From positions 33,260-97,259 of the forward strand of contig NZ_LVJR01000019.1 in the NCBI RefSeq assembly GCF_001617365.1: a stretch of DNA of 64,000 nt, written 5' to 3'. The position numbers were made by a program, and so were the translations under genes. Positions 1 to 9,471 of this stretch are shown here, piece by piece. Under the pieces are notes generated by a model. It was not told the origin of the DNA and searched no databases. It saw nothing but the letters and a program-made list of their open reading frames with translations. This DNA is from Rhodanobacter sp. FW104-R8. GTDB taxonomy: Bacteria > Pseudomonadota > Gammaproteobacteria > Xanthomonadales > Rhodanobacteraceae. Each line of letters opens with the position of its first letter. Position 1 is the first letter of the stretch.

Positions 1-180
1 AACCGCGACGGCGCCGAACGTGCCCCAGAACACGGCCTTCCTCTGCAGTTCCCTGGGCAGGCGGACGGCGGCCATGGCGATGACGATGGCATTGTCGCCG
101 GCGAGAACGAGGTCGAGCAGGATGATGGCCAGCAGGCCGGAGAGAAAGTCGGGACTGGTGAATTCCATGGGCGTTTCCAT
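1..180 (-). CDS. TerC/YjbE family integral membrane protein (5' part only)
   Basis: Only the first 60 codons lie in the window; the gene runs off the left edge. Translation from the ATG at 178-180 gives a hydrophobic first helix followed by the LVLAGDNAIVIAMA signature of TerC-type proteins (LxLxxDNAxVxA), then a basic loop PRELQRKA and the start of a second helix. TerC proteins are multi-helix inner-membrane proteins linked to tellurite resistance and, in several bacteria, to metallation of exported enzymes or manganese export. The gene is divergent from prpD across about 265 bp. The family assignment is firm, the substrate unknown. Confidence 0.85.
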   Translation of the reverse strand, partial: METPMEFTSPDFLSGLLAIILLDLVLAGDNAIVIAMAAVRLPRELQRKAVFWGTFGAVAV

Positions 181-446
181 GCGCGTCGGACATTGCAGTA
201 GCTGCGGACGCGCGCGGCCCGCAGCCACCGCAAAAGTCTCGTTCGCAGCATGGCTGCCGAGGTGACCGGAGCGAAGCATCGCCCGTGTTGACGATCACCA
301 CACCGGGGCAGGCGAAGCCGCCGCGGGAACTACTCCCTTTTGGGGGGTGTGTTGCCGAATTGTCGGGGGCGGCGCGATCGCGGTCAAGCGACGGGGTGCA
401 TGCCGGTCGGCTAAAATGGCGGTTTTCCCCTGCCGCGAGATCCGCC

Positions 447-1898
447 ATGAGTGCGCACGATATCCGCTCCGCCGTCCGTCCCGATCCCGACCAGCCGCTG
501 GTCGACATCGCCGACTACGTGGTCGATTACCAGATCGACTCGAAGGAAGCCTACGACACCGCGCGCTACATGCTGCTGGACTCGCTGGGCACCGCGATGC
601 TGGCGATGAAGTTCCCCGAGTGCGTCAAGCACCTCGGGCCGCTGGTGCCGGGTGCCACGCTGCCGGGCGGTGCGCGCGTGCCGGGCACCAGCCACGAGCT
701 GGATCCGGTGCAGGCGGCATTCGCGATCGGTACCCAGATCCGCTGGCTCGATTTCAACGACACCTGGCTGGCGGCCGAATGGGGCCACCCATCGGACAAC
801 CTCGGCAGCATCCTGGCGTTGGGCGACTACCTCAGCCGCAAGGCGGAGCGCGAGGGCGGCCAGCCGCTGACCGTGCGCGACGTGCTCGGCTACGCCATCA
901 AGGCGCACGAGATCCAGGGCTGCTATGCGCTGCTGAACAGTTTCAACCGGGTCGGCCAGGACCACGTGATCCTGGTGCGGCTGGCTTCCACCGCGGTGGC
1001 CACGGCGATGCTCGGCGGCGGCAAGGAGCAGATCGTCACCGCGGTATCGCACAGTTGGATCGACAACGGCGCGCTGCGCACCTACCGCCACGCGCCGAAC
1101 ACCGGCCCGCGCAAGAGCTGGGCCGCCGGCGACGCCTGCCGCCGCGCGGTGACCCACGCGATCAACGCGGTCTACCGCGGCGTGGTCGGCTATCCGTCGG
1201 CGCTGTCGGCGAAGACCTGGGGCTTCTACGACGTGGCGTTCAAGGGCAAGCCGTTCGAGTTCGAGCGTCCGTTCGGCAGCTACGTGATGGAGAACGTGCT
1301 GTTCAAGATCAGCTACCCGGCCGAGTTCCACGCGCAGACCGCGGTGGAGTGCGCGATGAAGCTGCATGGCGAAGTGGCCGGCAGGCTCGACCAGGTCGAG
1401 AAGATCGTGATCGAGACGCAGGAGGCCGGCTGCCGCATCATCGACAAGACCGGTCCGCTGGCGAACTACGCCGATCGCGACCACTGCATCCAGTACATGG
1501 TGGCGGTGCCGCTGATCTTCGGCCGGCTGGTGGCCAGCGACTACAACGACGACGTGGCCGCCGATCCGCGCATCGACGCGTTGCGCGACAGGATGACGGT
1601 AGTCGAGAACCCGCAATTCACCCGGGACTACTTCGATCCCGCCAGGCGCTACATCGGCAACTCGGTGCAGGTGTTCTTCAAGGACGGCAGCAGCACCGAG
1701 AAGGTGTCGATCGACTACCCGATCGGCCACCGCAAGCGTCGCGCCGAAGGCATCCCGGTGCTGCTGCGGAAGTTCGAGGCGGCCATGCGCGGCCAGCTTC
1801 CGGCGCACCAGGTCAAGGCGATCATGGCGGCGGTCGAGAATCCGGCGCAGTTGGACGCCATGCCGCTGCAGCAGTTCTTCGGGCTCTTCACATTGTAA
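447..1898 (+). CDS. prpD: 2-methylcitrate dehydratase PrpD
   Basis: The product is 483 residues, the same length as E. coli PrpD, and belongs to the MmgE/PrpD fold. PrpD dehydrates 2-methylcitrate to 2-methyl-cis-aconitate in the cytosolic methylcitrate cycle of propionate degradation. Segments typical of PrpD are visible: DSLGTAMLAM near the N-terminus, RWLDFNDTWLAAEWGHPSDN around residues 95-115 and AKTWGFYDVAF. The frame is open back to 285, but the ATG at 447 begins the normal MSAHDIRS N-terminus and gives the family length. No prpB or prpC lies in the window, so the rest of the pathway must be encoded elsewhere. A -10-like TAAAAT lies at 412-417. Confidence 0.93.
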   Translation: MSAHDIRSAVRPDPDQPLVDIADYVVDYQIDSKEAYDTARYMLLDSLGTAMLAMKFPECVKHLGPLVPGATLPGGARVPGTSHELDPVQAAFAIGTQIRWLDFNDTWLAAEWGHPSDNLGSILALGDYLSRKAEREGGQPLTVRDVLGYAIKAHEIQGCYALLNSFNRVGQDHVILVRLASTAVATAMLGGGKEQIVTAVSHSWIDNGALRTYRHAPNTGPRKSWAAGDACRRAVTHAINAVYRGVVGYPSALSAKTWGFYDVAFKGKPFEFERPFGSYVMENVLFKISYPAEFHAQTAVECAMKLHGEVAGRLDQVEKIVIETQEAGCRIIDKTGPLANYADRDHCIQYMVAVPLIFGRLVASDYNDDVAADPRIDALRDRMTVVENPQFTRDYFDPARRYIGNSVQVFFKDGSSTEKVSIDYPIGHRKRRAEGIPVLLRKFEAAMRGQLPAHQVKAIMAAVENPAQLDAMPLQQFFGLFTL

Positions 1899-2258
1899 AG
1901 ACGGTGTGAGTGGATAATTAACGGCAAGGCAGCCGCCACATGTCGGCTGTTGCCTTGCCAATCCGCTTCCACCTGGGGATCCAGCGTCAATGCAGGGGCT
2001 GTATGCGACACCAGCTTCCATACGCGGATCGATCACGTGCAAGCCACTGAACTTTCCTGAACAAAGCCTCACCAGAATGGTGTGGCAACGATGTTAAAGC
2101 ACTACCCACTTAACGATTTTGCTACACTCTCCGCCGCTTGTTGCAGGAAAACACCAAGCAGGGGCTGCAAGAGTCCTGAATGAAGTAGTTCAGTTCTGAC
2201 GTGCGACTTCCGGTTGGGGTTGAACGGATGCGAAATCTAATAAACGAGGAGACACCTG
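1899..2258 (+). promoter_or_regulatory. intergenic region upstream of the OmpA-family gene
   Basis: This 360-bp stretch has no convincing gene. It holds the prpD-distal hairpin (1923-1959), a possible -10 element TACACT at 2123-2128 without a good -35 box, and a purine-rich ribosome site (GAGGAG) about eight bases ahead of the ATG at 2259. If the -10 is used, the mRNA would have a leader of about 125 nt, as is common for major outer-membrane proteins. No known riboswitch motif was recognised. Confidence 0.4.
1923..1959 (+). terminator. hairpin downstream of prpD
   Basis: GGCAAGGCAGCCG and CGGCTGTTGCCTTGCC form an imperfect stem (two bulged T) around an 8-nt loop, starting 24 bases after the prpD stop. 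There is no clear U-run after it, so it may be a weak intrinsic terminator or an mRNA-stabilising 3' hairpin. Confidence 0.45.
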
Positions 2259-3377
2259 ATGAAACGTAAGGGCTTGTATTTTCTGATCGCGCTGGCCCTG
2301 GGCGGCGTAGGTGCCGTTCATGCGCAGGACACCGCTGCTCCCGCCGGTACCACCGCTGCCACGTCTTCCTATGACGGCCGTTGGTATATCGCGCCGACCG
2401 TGGGCGGTTACTACAACGACACCGATCGCAATACCAACAGCCGCCAGTTCTATTACGGCCTGGGCGTAGGTCGTTTCATCGCGCCGAATGTCTCGATTGA
2501 CGGGTTCATTGACCGCACCAAGCGCAATCGTGATTCCCGCGTCGGTGGCGGCAGCTGGTCCAACAACAACGTCGGCGCAGCCGTGCGTTACTACATGGGT
2601 GACTGGAACGCTTGGCGTCCGTACCTGCTCGCCGGCGTGATGGGCAGCAACCATCACAACTCCGGTGACAAGGGCTGGTCGCCGGCTGCCGAGCTGGGCG
2701 GCGGCGTGTCGAAGACGATCACCGACAGCTCGGATTTCCGTGCCGAAGCCGGCTACCGTTACGACTGGGACGACAAGTCCCAGCCGGCGAAGAGCGGCTA
2801 CGGCGACTGGTTCCTGGGCTTCAGCATCGTTTCGCGTTTCGGCGCACCGGCAGCAGCTCCGGCTCCGGTAGCGGCCACCCCGCCGCCGGCTGACTGCTCG
2901 ACCATGGACAGCGACCACGACGGCGTCAACGATTGCGACGACAAGTGCCCGGGCACGCCCGCCGGCACCATCGTCGGCCCGGACGGTTGCCCGCAGAAGG
3001 TCGTGATCGACCTGCGCGGCGTGAACTTCAAGTACGATCGCCCGAAGAAGGGCGAGACCGATATCTCGAAGTCGCTGGCCGAGCCGAGCGCCGATTCGAT
3101 CGCCGTGCTGAACCAGGCCATCGACACCCTGCAGCGCTACCCGCAGGTGAAGGTGACGGTTGCCGGTTACACCGACGCGAAGGGTACCGATGCCTACAAC
3201 CAGAGCCTGTCGGAGCGTCGTGCGAAGATCGTGTACGACTACCTGACCAGCCACGGCATCGCTGCCAGCCGCCTGGAGGGCCCGATCGGCCACGGCAAGA
3301 ACGACCCGATCGGTGACAACGCCACCGACGCCGGCCGTGCGCAGAACCGCCGTACGGAACTGCAGGTCAAGCAGTAA
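2259..3377 (+). CDS. OmpA-family outer-membrane protein with TSP3-type calcium repeat
   Basis: The product is 372 residues. A signal peptide ends at VHAQ-D (about residue 23). It is followed by an eight-strand-like barrel of about 180 residues rich in aromatic/Gly alternation (RWYIAPTVGGYYNDTD), an Ala/Pro linker, one thrombospondin-3-type Ca-binding segment (DSDHDGVNDCDDKCPGTPAG, about residues 213-232), and a C-terminal OmpA domain with TDAKGTDAYNQSLSERRA, which binds peptidoglycan. It is therefore an envelope protein tethering the outer membrane to the wall. A GAGGAG ribosome site precedes the ATG and a strong intrinsic terminator follows. Confidence 0.93.
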   Translation: MKRKGLYFLIALALGGVGAVHAQDTAAPAGTTAATSSYDGRWYIAPTVGGYYNDTDRNTNSRQFYYGLGVGRFIAPNVSIDGFIDRTKRNRDSRVGGGSWSNNNVGAAVRYYMGDWNAWRPYLLAGVMGSNHHNSGDKGWSPAAELGGGVSKTITDSSDFRAEAGYRYDWDDKSQPAKSGYGDWFLGFSIVSRFGAPAAAPAPVAATPPPADCSTMDSDHDGVNDCDDKCPGTPAGTIVGPDGCPQKVVIDLRGVNFKYDRPKKGETDISKSLAEPSADSIAVLNQAIDTLQRYPQVKVTVAGYTDAKGTDAYNQSLSERRAKIVYDYLTSHGIAASRLEGPIGHGKNDPIGDNATDAGRAQNRRTELQVKQ

Positions 3378-3400
3378 CCGGACCGCGCGACACAGCAATG

Positions 3401-3430
3401 AAAAAACCCGGCTTCGGCCGGGTTTTTTTT
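3401..3430 (+). terminator. strong rho-independent terminator of the OmpA-family gene
   Basis: AACCCGGC-TTCG-GCCGGGTT is a perfect GC-rich stem with a UUCG tetraloop, followed by eight T and preceded by six A, so it could act in both directions. It starts 24 bases after the stop codon. Confidence 0.93.
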
Positions 3431-3497
3431 GGCTGCTCCCCTGTGGCCGCGGTGCGTCTTGTTGTCGCATCGTGGCCCCGGCCTATACCCTAGCGCG

Positions 3498-4271
3498 ATG
3501 TCTCGTCCGTCTTTCCGCCCCGCACCTCCTGCCGCCGCCGCGCCGCCGCCGCGGCACGGGTTGGCACGCGTGTTGTCCAAGCTGGGCGCGTGCTCGCGCA
3601 GCCAGGCCGAGCAGTGGGTTCGCGACGGTCGCGTCAGCGTGGATGGCCGGGTGGTTCGCGATCCCCACCATCCGACCTTGATCGATCGGCAAAAGGTGGC
3701 CGTCGACGGCCAGGTGGTGAAGTCCGCCGAATGTGTCTATGTCGCCTTCAACAAGCCGCGCGGGCTGGTCGTCAGCGCGTCCGACGAGCAGGGGCGCGCC
3801 ACCGTCTACACCGCGTTGGCTGCCGCCGGCTTGCCATGGCTGGGACCGGTGGGCCGGCTGGACAAGGCCAGCGAGGGCCTGTTGCTGTTGAGCAACGACA
3901 CCGGCTGGGCGGCCGCCATCACCGACCCGGCCACGCACCTGGACAAGACCTATCACGTGCAGGTGGCGGGCAAGCCGGACGCATCGGTCCTGGCGGCGAT
4001 GCTGGCAGGCGCGGAGGACGCCGGCGACTGGTTGAGGGCGCGCCATGTGTCGCTGCTGCGCACGGGCGAGAAGAACGCCTGGCTGGAGGTGGTGCTGGAC
4101 GAGGGGCGCAACCGGCACATCCGCCGGTTGCTGGGCGCACTGGGTTTCGACGTGCTGCGCCTGGTCCGGGTGGCGATCGGGCCGCTTGTGTTGGGCGAAC
4201 TGGCGAAAGGGCAGTGGCGTCAACTGAGTGAGGGTGAAGTGAGAGCGCTCGACGCCCGCCACGTCTTGTAG
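3498..4271 (+). CDS. RsuA/RluB-family pseudouridine synthase
   Basis: The product is 257 residues. An S4 RNA-binding domain (about residues 22-70, ARVLSKLGACSRSQAEQWV...GRVSVDG) precedes the catalytic domain, which starts with VAFNKPRGLVVS and carries the catalytic GRLDKASEGLLLLSND motif (the Asp of RLD is the nucleophile). Enzymes of this family isomerise one uridine in 16S or 23S rRNA; the exact site cannot be assigned. The frame is open to 3429, but that start lies inside the preceding terminator, so the ATG at 3498 is preferred. The last codons and the TAG stop lie within a palindromic repeat (4257-4339). Confidence 0.88.
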   Translation: MSRPSFRPAPPAAAAPPPRHGLARVLSKLGACSRSQAEQWVRDGRVSVDGRVVRDPHHPTLIDRQKVAVDGQVVKSAECVYVAFNKPRGLVVSASDEQGRATVYTALAAAGLPWLGPVGRLDKASEGLLLLSNDTGWAAAITDPATHLDKTYHVQVAGKPDASVLAAMLAGAEDAGDWLRARHVSLLRTGEKNAWLEVVLDEGRNRHIRRLLGALGFDVLRLVRVAIGPLVLGELAKGQWRQLSEGEVRALDARHVL

Positions 4272-4339
4272 GGCGGGCACCACCCGCCGCTCTGGCCGTC
4301 AAAAGCCGGCGGGCAGTGCCCGCCCTACAAGACGTGGCG
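4257..4339. repeat. REP-like palindromic element (family A) between convergent genes
   Basis: Arms 4257-4280 and 4316-4339 are a perfect 24-bp inverted repeat around the core GTAGGGCGGGCAC/GTGCCCGCCCTAC. Inner sequences CCCGCCGCTCT and AGCCGGCGGGC form a second, internal dyad. Related copies occur at 63880-63949 and, as a half-site, near 47200. The element ends both the pseudouridine synthase gene (its stop codon is inside the left arm) and, from the other side, kbl, so it probably works as a bidirectional 3' hairpin. Confidence 0.85.
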
Positions 4340-4344
4340 TGCTG

Positions 4345-5544
4345 TCAATTGCCTATCACGCCCAGCTTCCGGCCTACCCTGGTGAACGCGTCGATGGCCC
4401 GGTCGAGATGCTCGCGGGTGTGCGCCGCGCTCATCTGCGTGCGGATGCGCGCCTGGCCCTGCGGCACCACCGGGTAGAAGAAGCCGGTGACATAGATGCC
4501 TTCCTGCAGCAGGGCGCTGGCCATGGCCTGCGCCTTCGGAGCGTCGTAGATCATCACCGGCACGATCGGGTGCATGCCCGGCTTGATGTCGAAACCGGCC
4601 CGCGTCATGCCTTCGCGGAAATGGCGCGTGTTTTCCTTGAGCCTGTCGCGCAGGTCGCCGGCGCTGGCCAGCATGTCGAACACCTTGATCGCGGCGGCGA
4701 CCACGTGCGGCGGCAGCGAGTTGGAGAACAGGTACGGGCGCGAGCGCTGGCGCAGCAGCTCGATCACTTCCTTGCGGCCGGTGGTGAAACCGCCCAGCGC
4801 ACCGCCGAGTGCCTTGCCCAGGGTGCCGGTGAAGATGTCGATCTTGTCCATCACGCCGTTGACCTCGGCCGAGCCGCGGCCGGTGTCGCCGAGGAAGCCG
4901 GTGCAGTGGCACTCGTCGATGTGCACCATGGCGTTGTACTTTGCGGCCAGTGCGGTGATCTGGTCGAGTTTGGCGATGAAGCCGTCCATCGAGAACGCGC
5001 CGTCGCTGGTGATCAGCTTGGTGCGCGCGCCGGCCGCGTCGGCCGCCTTGAGCTGGGCCTCCAGGTCGGCCATGTCGCTGTTGGCATAGCGGAAGCGCCT
5101 GGCCTTGCACAGGCGGATGCCATCGATGATCGAGGCGTGGTTCAGCGCGTCGGAGATCACCGCATCCTCCTCGCCCAGCAGTGGCTCGAACAGGCCGCCG
5201 TTGGCGTCGAAGCAGGCGGCGTAGAGGATGGTGTCCTCGGTGCCGAAGAACGCGGCGATCTTCGCCTCCAACTGCTTGTGCAGGTCCTGCGTGCCGCAGA
5301 TGAAGCGCACGCTGGCCATGCCGAAGCCGTGCGTGTCCAGCGCGTCCTTGGCGGCCTGGATCACTTCGGGGTGATCGGCCAACCCCAGGTAGTTGTTGGC
5401 GCAGAAATTCAGCACCTTGCGGCCGCCTTCCAGCTCGATCTCGGCGGACTGCGGCGAAGTGATGATGCGCTCGGCCTTGAACAGGCCATGTTCGCGGATG
5501 GCGTCGAGTTCGCTGGCGTAGCGCGCCTTGGCGGAGTAGGTCAT
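4345..5544 (-). CDS. kbl: 2-amino-3-ketobutyrate CoA ligase (glycine C-acetyltransferase)
   Basis: The product is 399 residues, the family length. This PLP enzyme of the alpha-oxoamine synthase group cleaves 2-amino-3-oxobutyrate with CoA to glycine and acetyl-CoA, the second step of threonine breakdown after Tdh. The N-terminus ([18 protein letters not shown]), [14 protein letters not shown], the [17 protein letters not shown] segment and the PLP-lysine motif [10 protein letters not shown] are all present. Its partner tdh lies 3.9 kb away on the same strand, separated by a DUF748 gene. Confidence 0.96.
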   Translation of the reverse strand: MTYSAKARYASELDAIREHGLFKAERIITSPQSAEIELEGGRKVLNFCANNYLGLADHPEVIQAAKDALDTHGFGMASVRFICGTQDLHKQLEAKIAAFFGTEDTILYAACFDANGGLFEPLLGEEDAVISDALNHASIIDGIRLCKARRFRYANSDMADLEAQLKAADAAGARTKLITSDGAFSMDGFIAKLDQITALAAKYNAMVHIDECHCTGFLGDTGRGSAEVNGVMDKIDIFTGTLGKALGGALGGFTTGRKEVIELLRQRSRPYLFSNSLPPHVVAAAIKVFDMLASAGDLRDRLKENTRHFREGMTRAGFDIKPGMHPIVPVMIYDAPKAQAMASALLQEGIYVTGFFYPVVPQGQARIRTQMSAAHTREHLDRAIDAFTRVGRKLGVIGN

Positions 5545-5631
5545 GGCAGGGTTCCGGGCCTCGGGAAAAACCCATTGTAGCGGCCTGCCGCGGGCAGGGG
5601 ACGAGCGGCCGGCCCCGCTCCCGTCGCTGCG

Positions 5632-8600
5632 TCAGTGCAAGCCGAAATCCACGCGCGTCGTTTTGCCCTTGTCCTCGATGCCCTTGGCGTCGAGCTTTGG
5701 TGCCTGCAGCGTCATCCGCTTGTCGTCCAGCTTGCCCTTCAGCCACGCCTGCACGGCCAGCGCACGGCGTTCGGCCAGCTTTTTCATGGCCTCGGCATCG
5801 ACCGCCATGTTGGTTTCCAGCAACTGGTGCATTTCCTCCGGCGGCTGCGACTTGGTCAGGCCGATGATGTTCTTCGGCTTCGGGAACTTGGCTCGCTTGT
5901 ACACCCGCACCAGGTAATGCTGGTATTCGTCGGGGGTGAGCTGGAGCGTGGCCGGATCCTCGTGCTTGCCGTCGTCGTCGGCCTTGGCCTGGCGCACCAG
6001 GTCGTCGACCATCACCTTGCGCAGGCCGTTCTCGTCGACACTGGGGTCGATGCGGCCCGAGATGTCCAGGGCCAGCGATGGCTTGGACTGCAGGAATGCC
6101 ACCAGTTGCTCCAGCCGCGACCTGGCTCCGGCATCGAGCACGGCCGAGCCCGGCGCGAATTCCACGTAGCCCAGGTCGGGCTTGTTGCCGCCGCCGATCG
6201 ACGCCAGCAGGCGGAACGGCGAAGTCACGGCGCGGGTGATCAGGTTCACGAACGCATGCCAGACCAAGCTGCCCATGCTGAACTGCGGATCGTCCAGCGA
6301 ACCGGACACCGGGATGTTCAGGTCGATGTTGCCGTCCGTGTCCTTCAGCAGTGCCACCGCGAGCTTCACCGGCAGGTGGCTCGCGCCGGTGCCTTCGATG
6401 CGGTCGCCGAAGGTCAGCTGGGTGATGAAGATATGGTTGTTCGCGGCCAGCTTGCGCTGGTCGAGCTGGTAGTGCACGTCGACGTTGAGCTTGCCGCTGG
6501 TGATCGGGTAGCCCGCGTATTTGCCCGAATAAGGCGACAGGTGCGAGAGTTCGACGCCGTCGGCCTTCGCCTTGATGTCGAGGAAGGCCACCGGCGTCAG
6601 CGGGTTGATGGTGCCGTTGATGTCCACCGGGGAGTTTTCGTCGAGCTTGCCCTGCAGTACCAGCTCCGCCGGCGGCGTGCCGCCGGTGGTGCCGAAGGCG
6701 CCGATCTTGCCGGTGAGGCCGGTGACGTTCGCGGTGTAGTTCGGCTTGATGAAGTTGTCGGTGTAGTTCAGTTCGCCGCGGGCGAGGGTGATCTGGCCGA
6801 TGTGGATTTCCGCGGCCGGGCCCGCGTTCGGCGCCGCGGCCACCGCGGCGGCCGGCGCGGTCGTCGTCGCGGGGGCCGGCCGGGGCTTGGCCGGGGTTGC
6901 CGCGGCTCCCTGTTCGCGGGTCACCGATACCGGGGCCGCCGCGGGATTCGCGACGACGTCCTGCAGGTTCAGGCGACCGTTCGCGTTGATGATCACGCGG
7001 GTGTAGAAGTCGCTCAGCGCGATGCCGCCGATGTCGGCGCGCGGCGCGCCCTGGCCCAGCCGGATGGCCATGCCCGAGGCGGTCAGCGAGTGCCAGCGCA
7101 GGAAATCGTCGCCGGTCAGCTTGTCCTGGATGCGGACCCGGCCGAACGTGGCCTGGCCGCGGTAGTCCACCCAGGCCGGAGCCTTGCCACGGTCGCTGTA
7201 GCGCACGCGCCCATCCAAGCTGAGCAGGGCGCTGGCGATGTGCACGTTCAGCGGCACGCTGATCAGCGACTGCAGCGGCGCGATGTCCACGCCGGTGGCC
7301 TTCAGGTGCAGGTCGGCCTCCAGCGGCCGCGGCTTCACGCTGCCTTCGACGCCGTAGTCGCCCTTGCCCAGCTTGCCGGTCAGCGCCAGCTTCAGGGGCT
7401 TGCGCAGGTCGTCGGACAGCCCGTCGATGCTGTAGTGGTCGGCATGCACCATCAGCGGCATCGGCCGGTCGGCGGCGAGATCCTTGAACGTCACGTCGCT
7501 GTCCTGCAGTTGCAGGTTCGCCACGCTCCAGCGCCACGCCGGTGCCGCTGCGGCCGTGCCGCCTTTCGCCGGCGCCGGCGGCGCGCCCATCAGCGCGGCC
7601 AGGTCGATCGTGCCGTTGCGCTGGCGCTGCAGGTCCAGCTTCAACCCGTCGACGAGCACGCTGTCGAGGCGGGCCTCGCGGCTGAGGAGATCGAGGATGG
7701 CGATCTTCAGCTGCAGCGATTTCCAGGCCAGCGGCGTGGCCTGGCCGTCGCGCCGTTTCAGGGCCAGACCGTTCACCGCGAGGGCGGCCGGTTCCAGGTG
7801 CAGGTTCACTGCCTTGCCCCATTCGGCCCGCAACTGGCCATCGGCATCCAGCGTGCCGCCGGCGACGGTCGCCTTCAGCTGCGGCAGCGCCAGCGGCTGC
7901 AGTTGCGCCAGCTGCACGCCCTGCAGCTTGAGCTTGCCGTTGAAGCGCGCGGCGGCGAGATCGAGACCGCCGTTGCCGGCGACGCCGCCGCCGTTGAGCT
8001 GGCCGGCGATGTCGAGCGCGGCTGCCGGCGCCGCCACGGTAGACAGCCCGCGCAGCGTGCCGTGCAGGTTCTCCAGTTGCAGCGTGCCGGGCGCATCGCC
8101 GCTGGAGCCGAGGTCGACGTAGTCGAAACGGCTGGCGCTCAGGCTCAGCGTGTCGATCCTTACCTCGGTGGGCCGACCGGCCGGCCCGGGTGGGGCGGGT
8201 GCGGCAAGCGAATCGAAGTTGCTGTGGCCGCCGGCGGTGCGGTGGTAGTGCAGGGTGGCCTTGTCCAGCGAGATCGCGCCCAGGTGGTAGCGCGACTGCA
8301 GCGGCTGCACGTCGACCAGTTCGGCGGTGCCGCGCTCCAGTTCCAGCAACGCCACGCCGTCGGGATTGTTCAGCGCGAAATCGTCCAGGGCCAGGCCGCC
8401 GCCCAGGCGCAACTGGTTGCCGCCCTGGGCCACCACGAAATGCAGTTCCAGCTTGCCGGACAGCTGGCCGCGGGGCACCGCGACCGGCAGCGGCGTCGGC
8501 GCGTAGGCGAGGTACTTCGGCAGGTCCAGGTGGTCGATCTGGAACGTCATCACCGATTCGCGGCTGTTCGCGAACGGCTTGGTCTGGCCCTCGATGCGCA

Positions 8601-9267
8601 ACGGGCTGCCGTCCACGCGCATCGCCAGCAGCGGCTGCACGAACAGGTCGGTATCGGCCGGCAGGTTCGCCAGGAACGGAACTCCCACCTCGATCCGGTC
8701 GACGCGGTGGCTGGTTTTCAGCACCTGGTCGTCGAACGCGATGTCGCCGCCGTGCACGCTGATGTTGGCGAGCGCGAAGCGCGCCGGCTTCGCGTTCGGG
8801 TCGGACGGACGGGAGAATCGCTCGACCATGTCCGAGAAATTGAAGCGCTGCGGCCCGGTACGTACCAGGCGGATCCGCGGCCGTTGCACGGCCAGCTCGT
8901 CCAGTACCGGCGCCAGCCGGAACAGCGAGGTCCATGATGCGTTGATGGTGAGCCGGTCCACGTCCACGAACGGCGAGTGGCCGTCGGCGTCGGCGATGTG
9001 CAATTGGTCCAGGTCCAGTCGCAGCGTGTACGGGTTGAGGTGCGCAGCACCGATCGTCACCGTGCGCCCCAGTGCCGCACCGAGCCGTGTCTGCAATTGC
9101 GAGCGGATGATCGGCGGCGCCGCGAAGAAGCCCAGCAGGCCGAACACCAGCAGCACGATCGCGGCGATCAGCAGGTTGCGGCGCAGGCGGTGCGAGCGGT
9201 ACAGCCTCTCGGCGCGTTCCCGCACGGCGACCCAGCGTGGCCCGGCGAGAAAATGACGATCGATCAT
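5632..9267 (-). CDS. DUF748 (AsmA-like) envelope protein
   Basis: The product is a large protein of about 1,211 residues. An N-terminal anchor helix (LLIAAIVLLVFGLLGFFAAP, about residues 31-50) is followed by IIRSQLQTRLGAALGRTVTIG, typical of AsmA/DUF748 proteins, then long beta-rich repeats. An Ala/Pro-rich linker lies around residues 770-815, and a C-terminal OmpA-like stretch (VEFAPGSAVLDAGARSRLEQL) comes near residue 1060. AsmA-like proteins are long periplasmic bridge-like proteins implicated in outer-membrane lipid handling; this member is uncharacterised. The ATG at 9267 is chosen over a TTG two codons upstream. It lies between kbl and tdh with gaps of 87 and 204 bp. Confidence 0.85.
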   Translation of the reverse strand: MIDRHFLAGPRWVAVRERAERLYRSHRLRRNLLIAAIVLLVFGLLGFFAAPPIIRSQLQTRLGAALGRTVTIGAAHLNPYTLRLDLDQLHIADADGHSPFVDVDRLTINASWTSLFRLAPVLDELAVQRPRIRLVRTGPQRFNFSDMVERFSRPSDPNAKPARFALANISVHGGDIAFDDQVLKTSHRVDRIEVGVPFLANLPADTDLFVQPLLAMRVDGSPLRIEGQTKPFANSRESVMTFQIDHLDLPKYLAYAPTPLPVAVPRGQLSGKLELHFVVAQGGNQLRLGGGLALDDFALNNPDGVALLELERGTAELVDVQPLQSRYHLGAISLDKATLHYHRTAGGHSNFDSLAAPAPPGPAGRPTEVRIDTLSLSASRFDYVDLGSSGDAPGTLQLENLHGTLRGLSTVAAPAAALDIAGQLNGGGVAGNGGLDLAAARFNGKLKLQGVQLAQLQPLALPQLKATVAGGTLDADGQLRAEWGKAVNLHLEPAALAVNGLALKRRDGQATPLAWKSLQLKIAILDLLSREARLDSVLVDGLKLDLQRQRNGTIDLAALMGAPPAPAKGGTAAAAPAWRWSVANLQLQDSDVTFKDLAADRPMPLMVHADHYSIDGLSDDLRKPLKLALTGKLGKGDYGVEGSVKPRPLEADLHLKATGVDIAPLQSLISVPLNVHIASALLSLDGRVRYSDRGKAPAWVDYRGQATFGRVRIQDKLTGDDFLRWHSLTASGMAIRLGQGAPRADIGGIALSDFYTRVIINANGRLNLQDVVANPAAAPVSVTREQGAAATPAKPRPAPATTTAPAAAVAAAPNAGPAAEIHIGQITLARGELNYTDNFIKPNYTANVTGLTGKIGAFGTTGGTPPAELVLQGKLDENSPVDINGTINPLTPVAFLDIKAKADGVELSHLSPYSGKYAGYPITSGKLNVDVHYQLDQRKLAANNHIFITQLTFGDRIEGTGASHLPVKLAVALLKDTDGNIDLNIPVSGSLDDPQFSMGSLVWHAFVNLITRAVTSPFRLLASIGGGNKPDLGYVEFAPGSAVLDAGARSRLEQLVAFLQSKPSLALDISGRIDPSVDENGLRKVMVDDLVRQAKADDDGKHEDPATLQLTPDEYQHYLVRVYKRAKFPKPKNIIGLTKSQPPEEMHQLLETNMAVDAEAMKKLAERRALAVQAWLKGKLDDKRMTLQAPKLDAKGIEDKGKTTRVDFGLH

Positions 9268-9471
9268 GGACAACCCCCATGGGCACCCGGCCCAGTGGCG
9301 CGGAATGCGCCATGCCGGCTGTCGGCCATCCCGCCCGGATCGGCGCAGTGTACGGAGAAGCCCGGGATGGGTGAAGGATCGGCCGACGCCTGCGTCAGCA
9401 GCGGTTAGGGTGGCCCGGCGACATTCACGAAACGGGCATCGCCGCTCCGTGAATTCGAGGTGCGCCCGCGC

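Noticed and set aside
285..446. 54 extra N-terminal codons of the prpD frame
   Set aside because: PrpD normally starts at the equivalent of the ATG at 447, and the upstream codons lack homology and a ribosome site.
5635..8937. An 1,100-codon plus-strand open frame opposite the DUF748 gene
   Set aside because: The composition (Arg/Gln/Val/His-rich, no domains) is that of an antisense shadow of the real minus-strand gene.
4325..9313. A 1,662-codon minus-strand open frame overlapping kbl and the DUF748 gene
   Set aside because: It is a shadow frame produced by high GC: Arg/Ala/Gly/Pro-rich with no motifs, and it overlaps two clearly coding genes in another phase.
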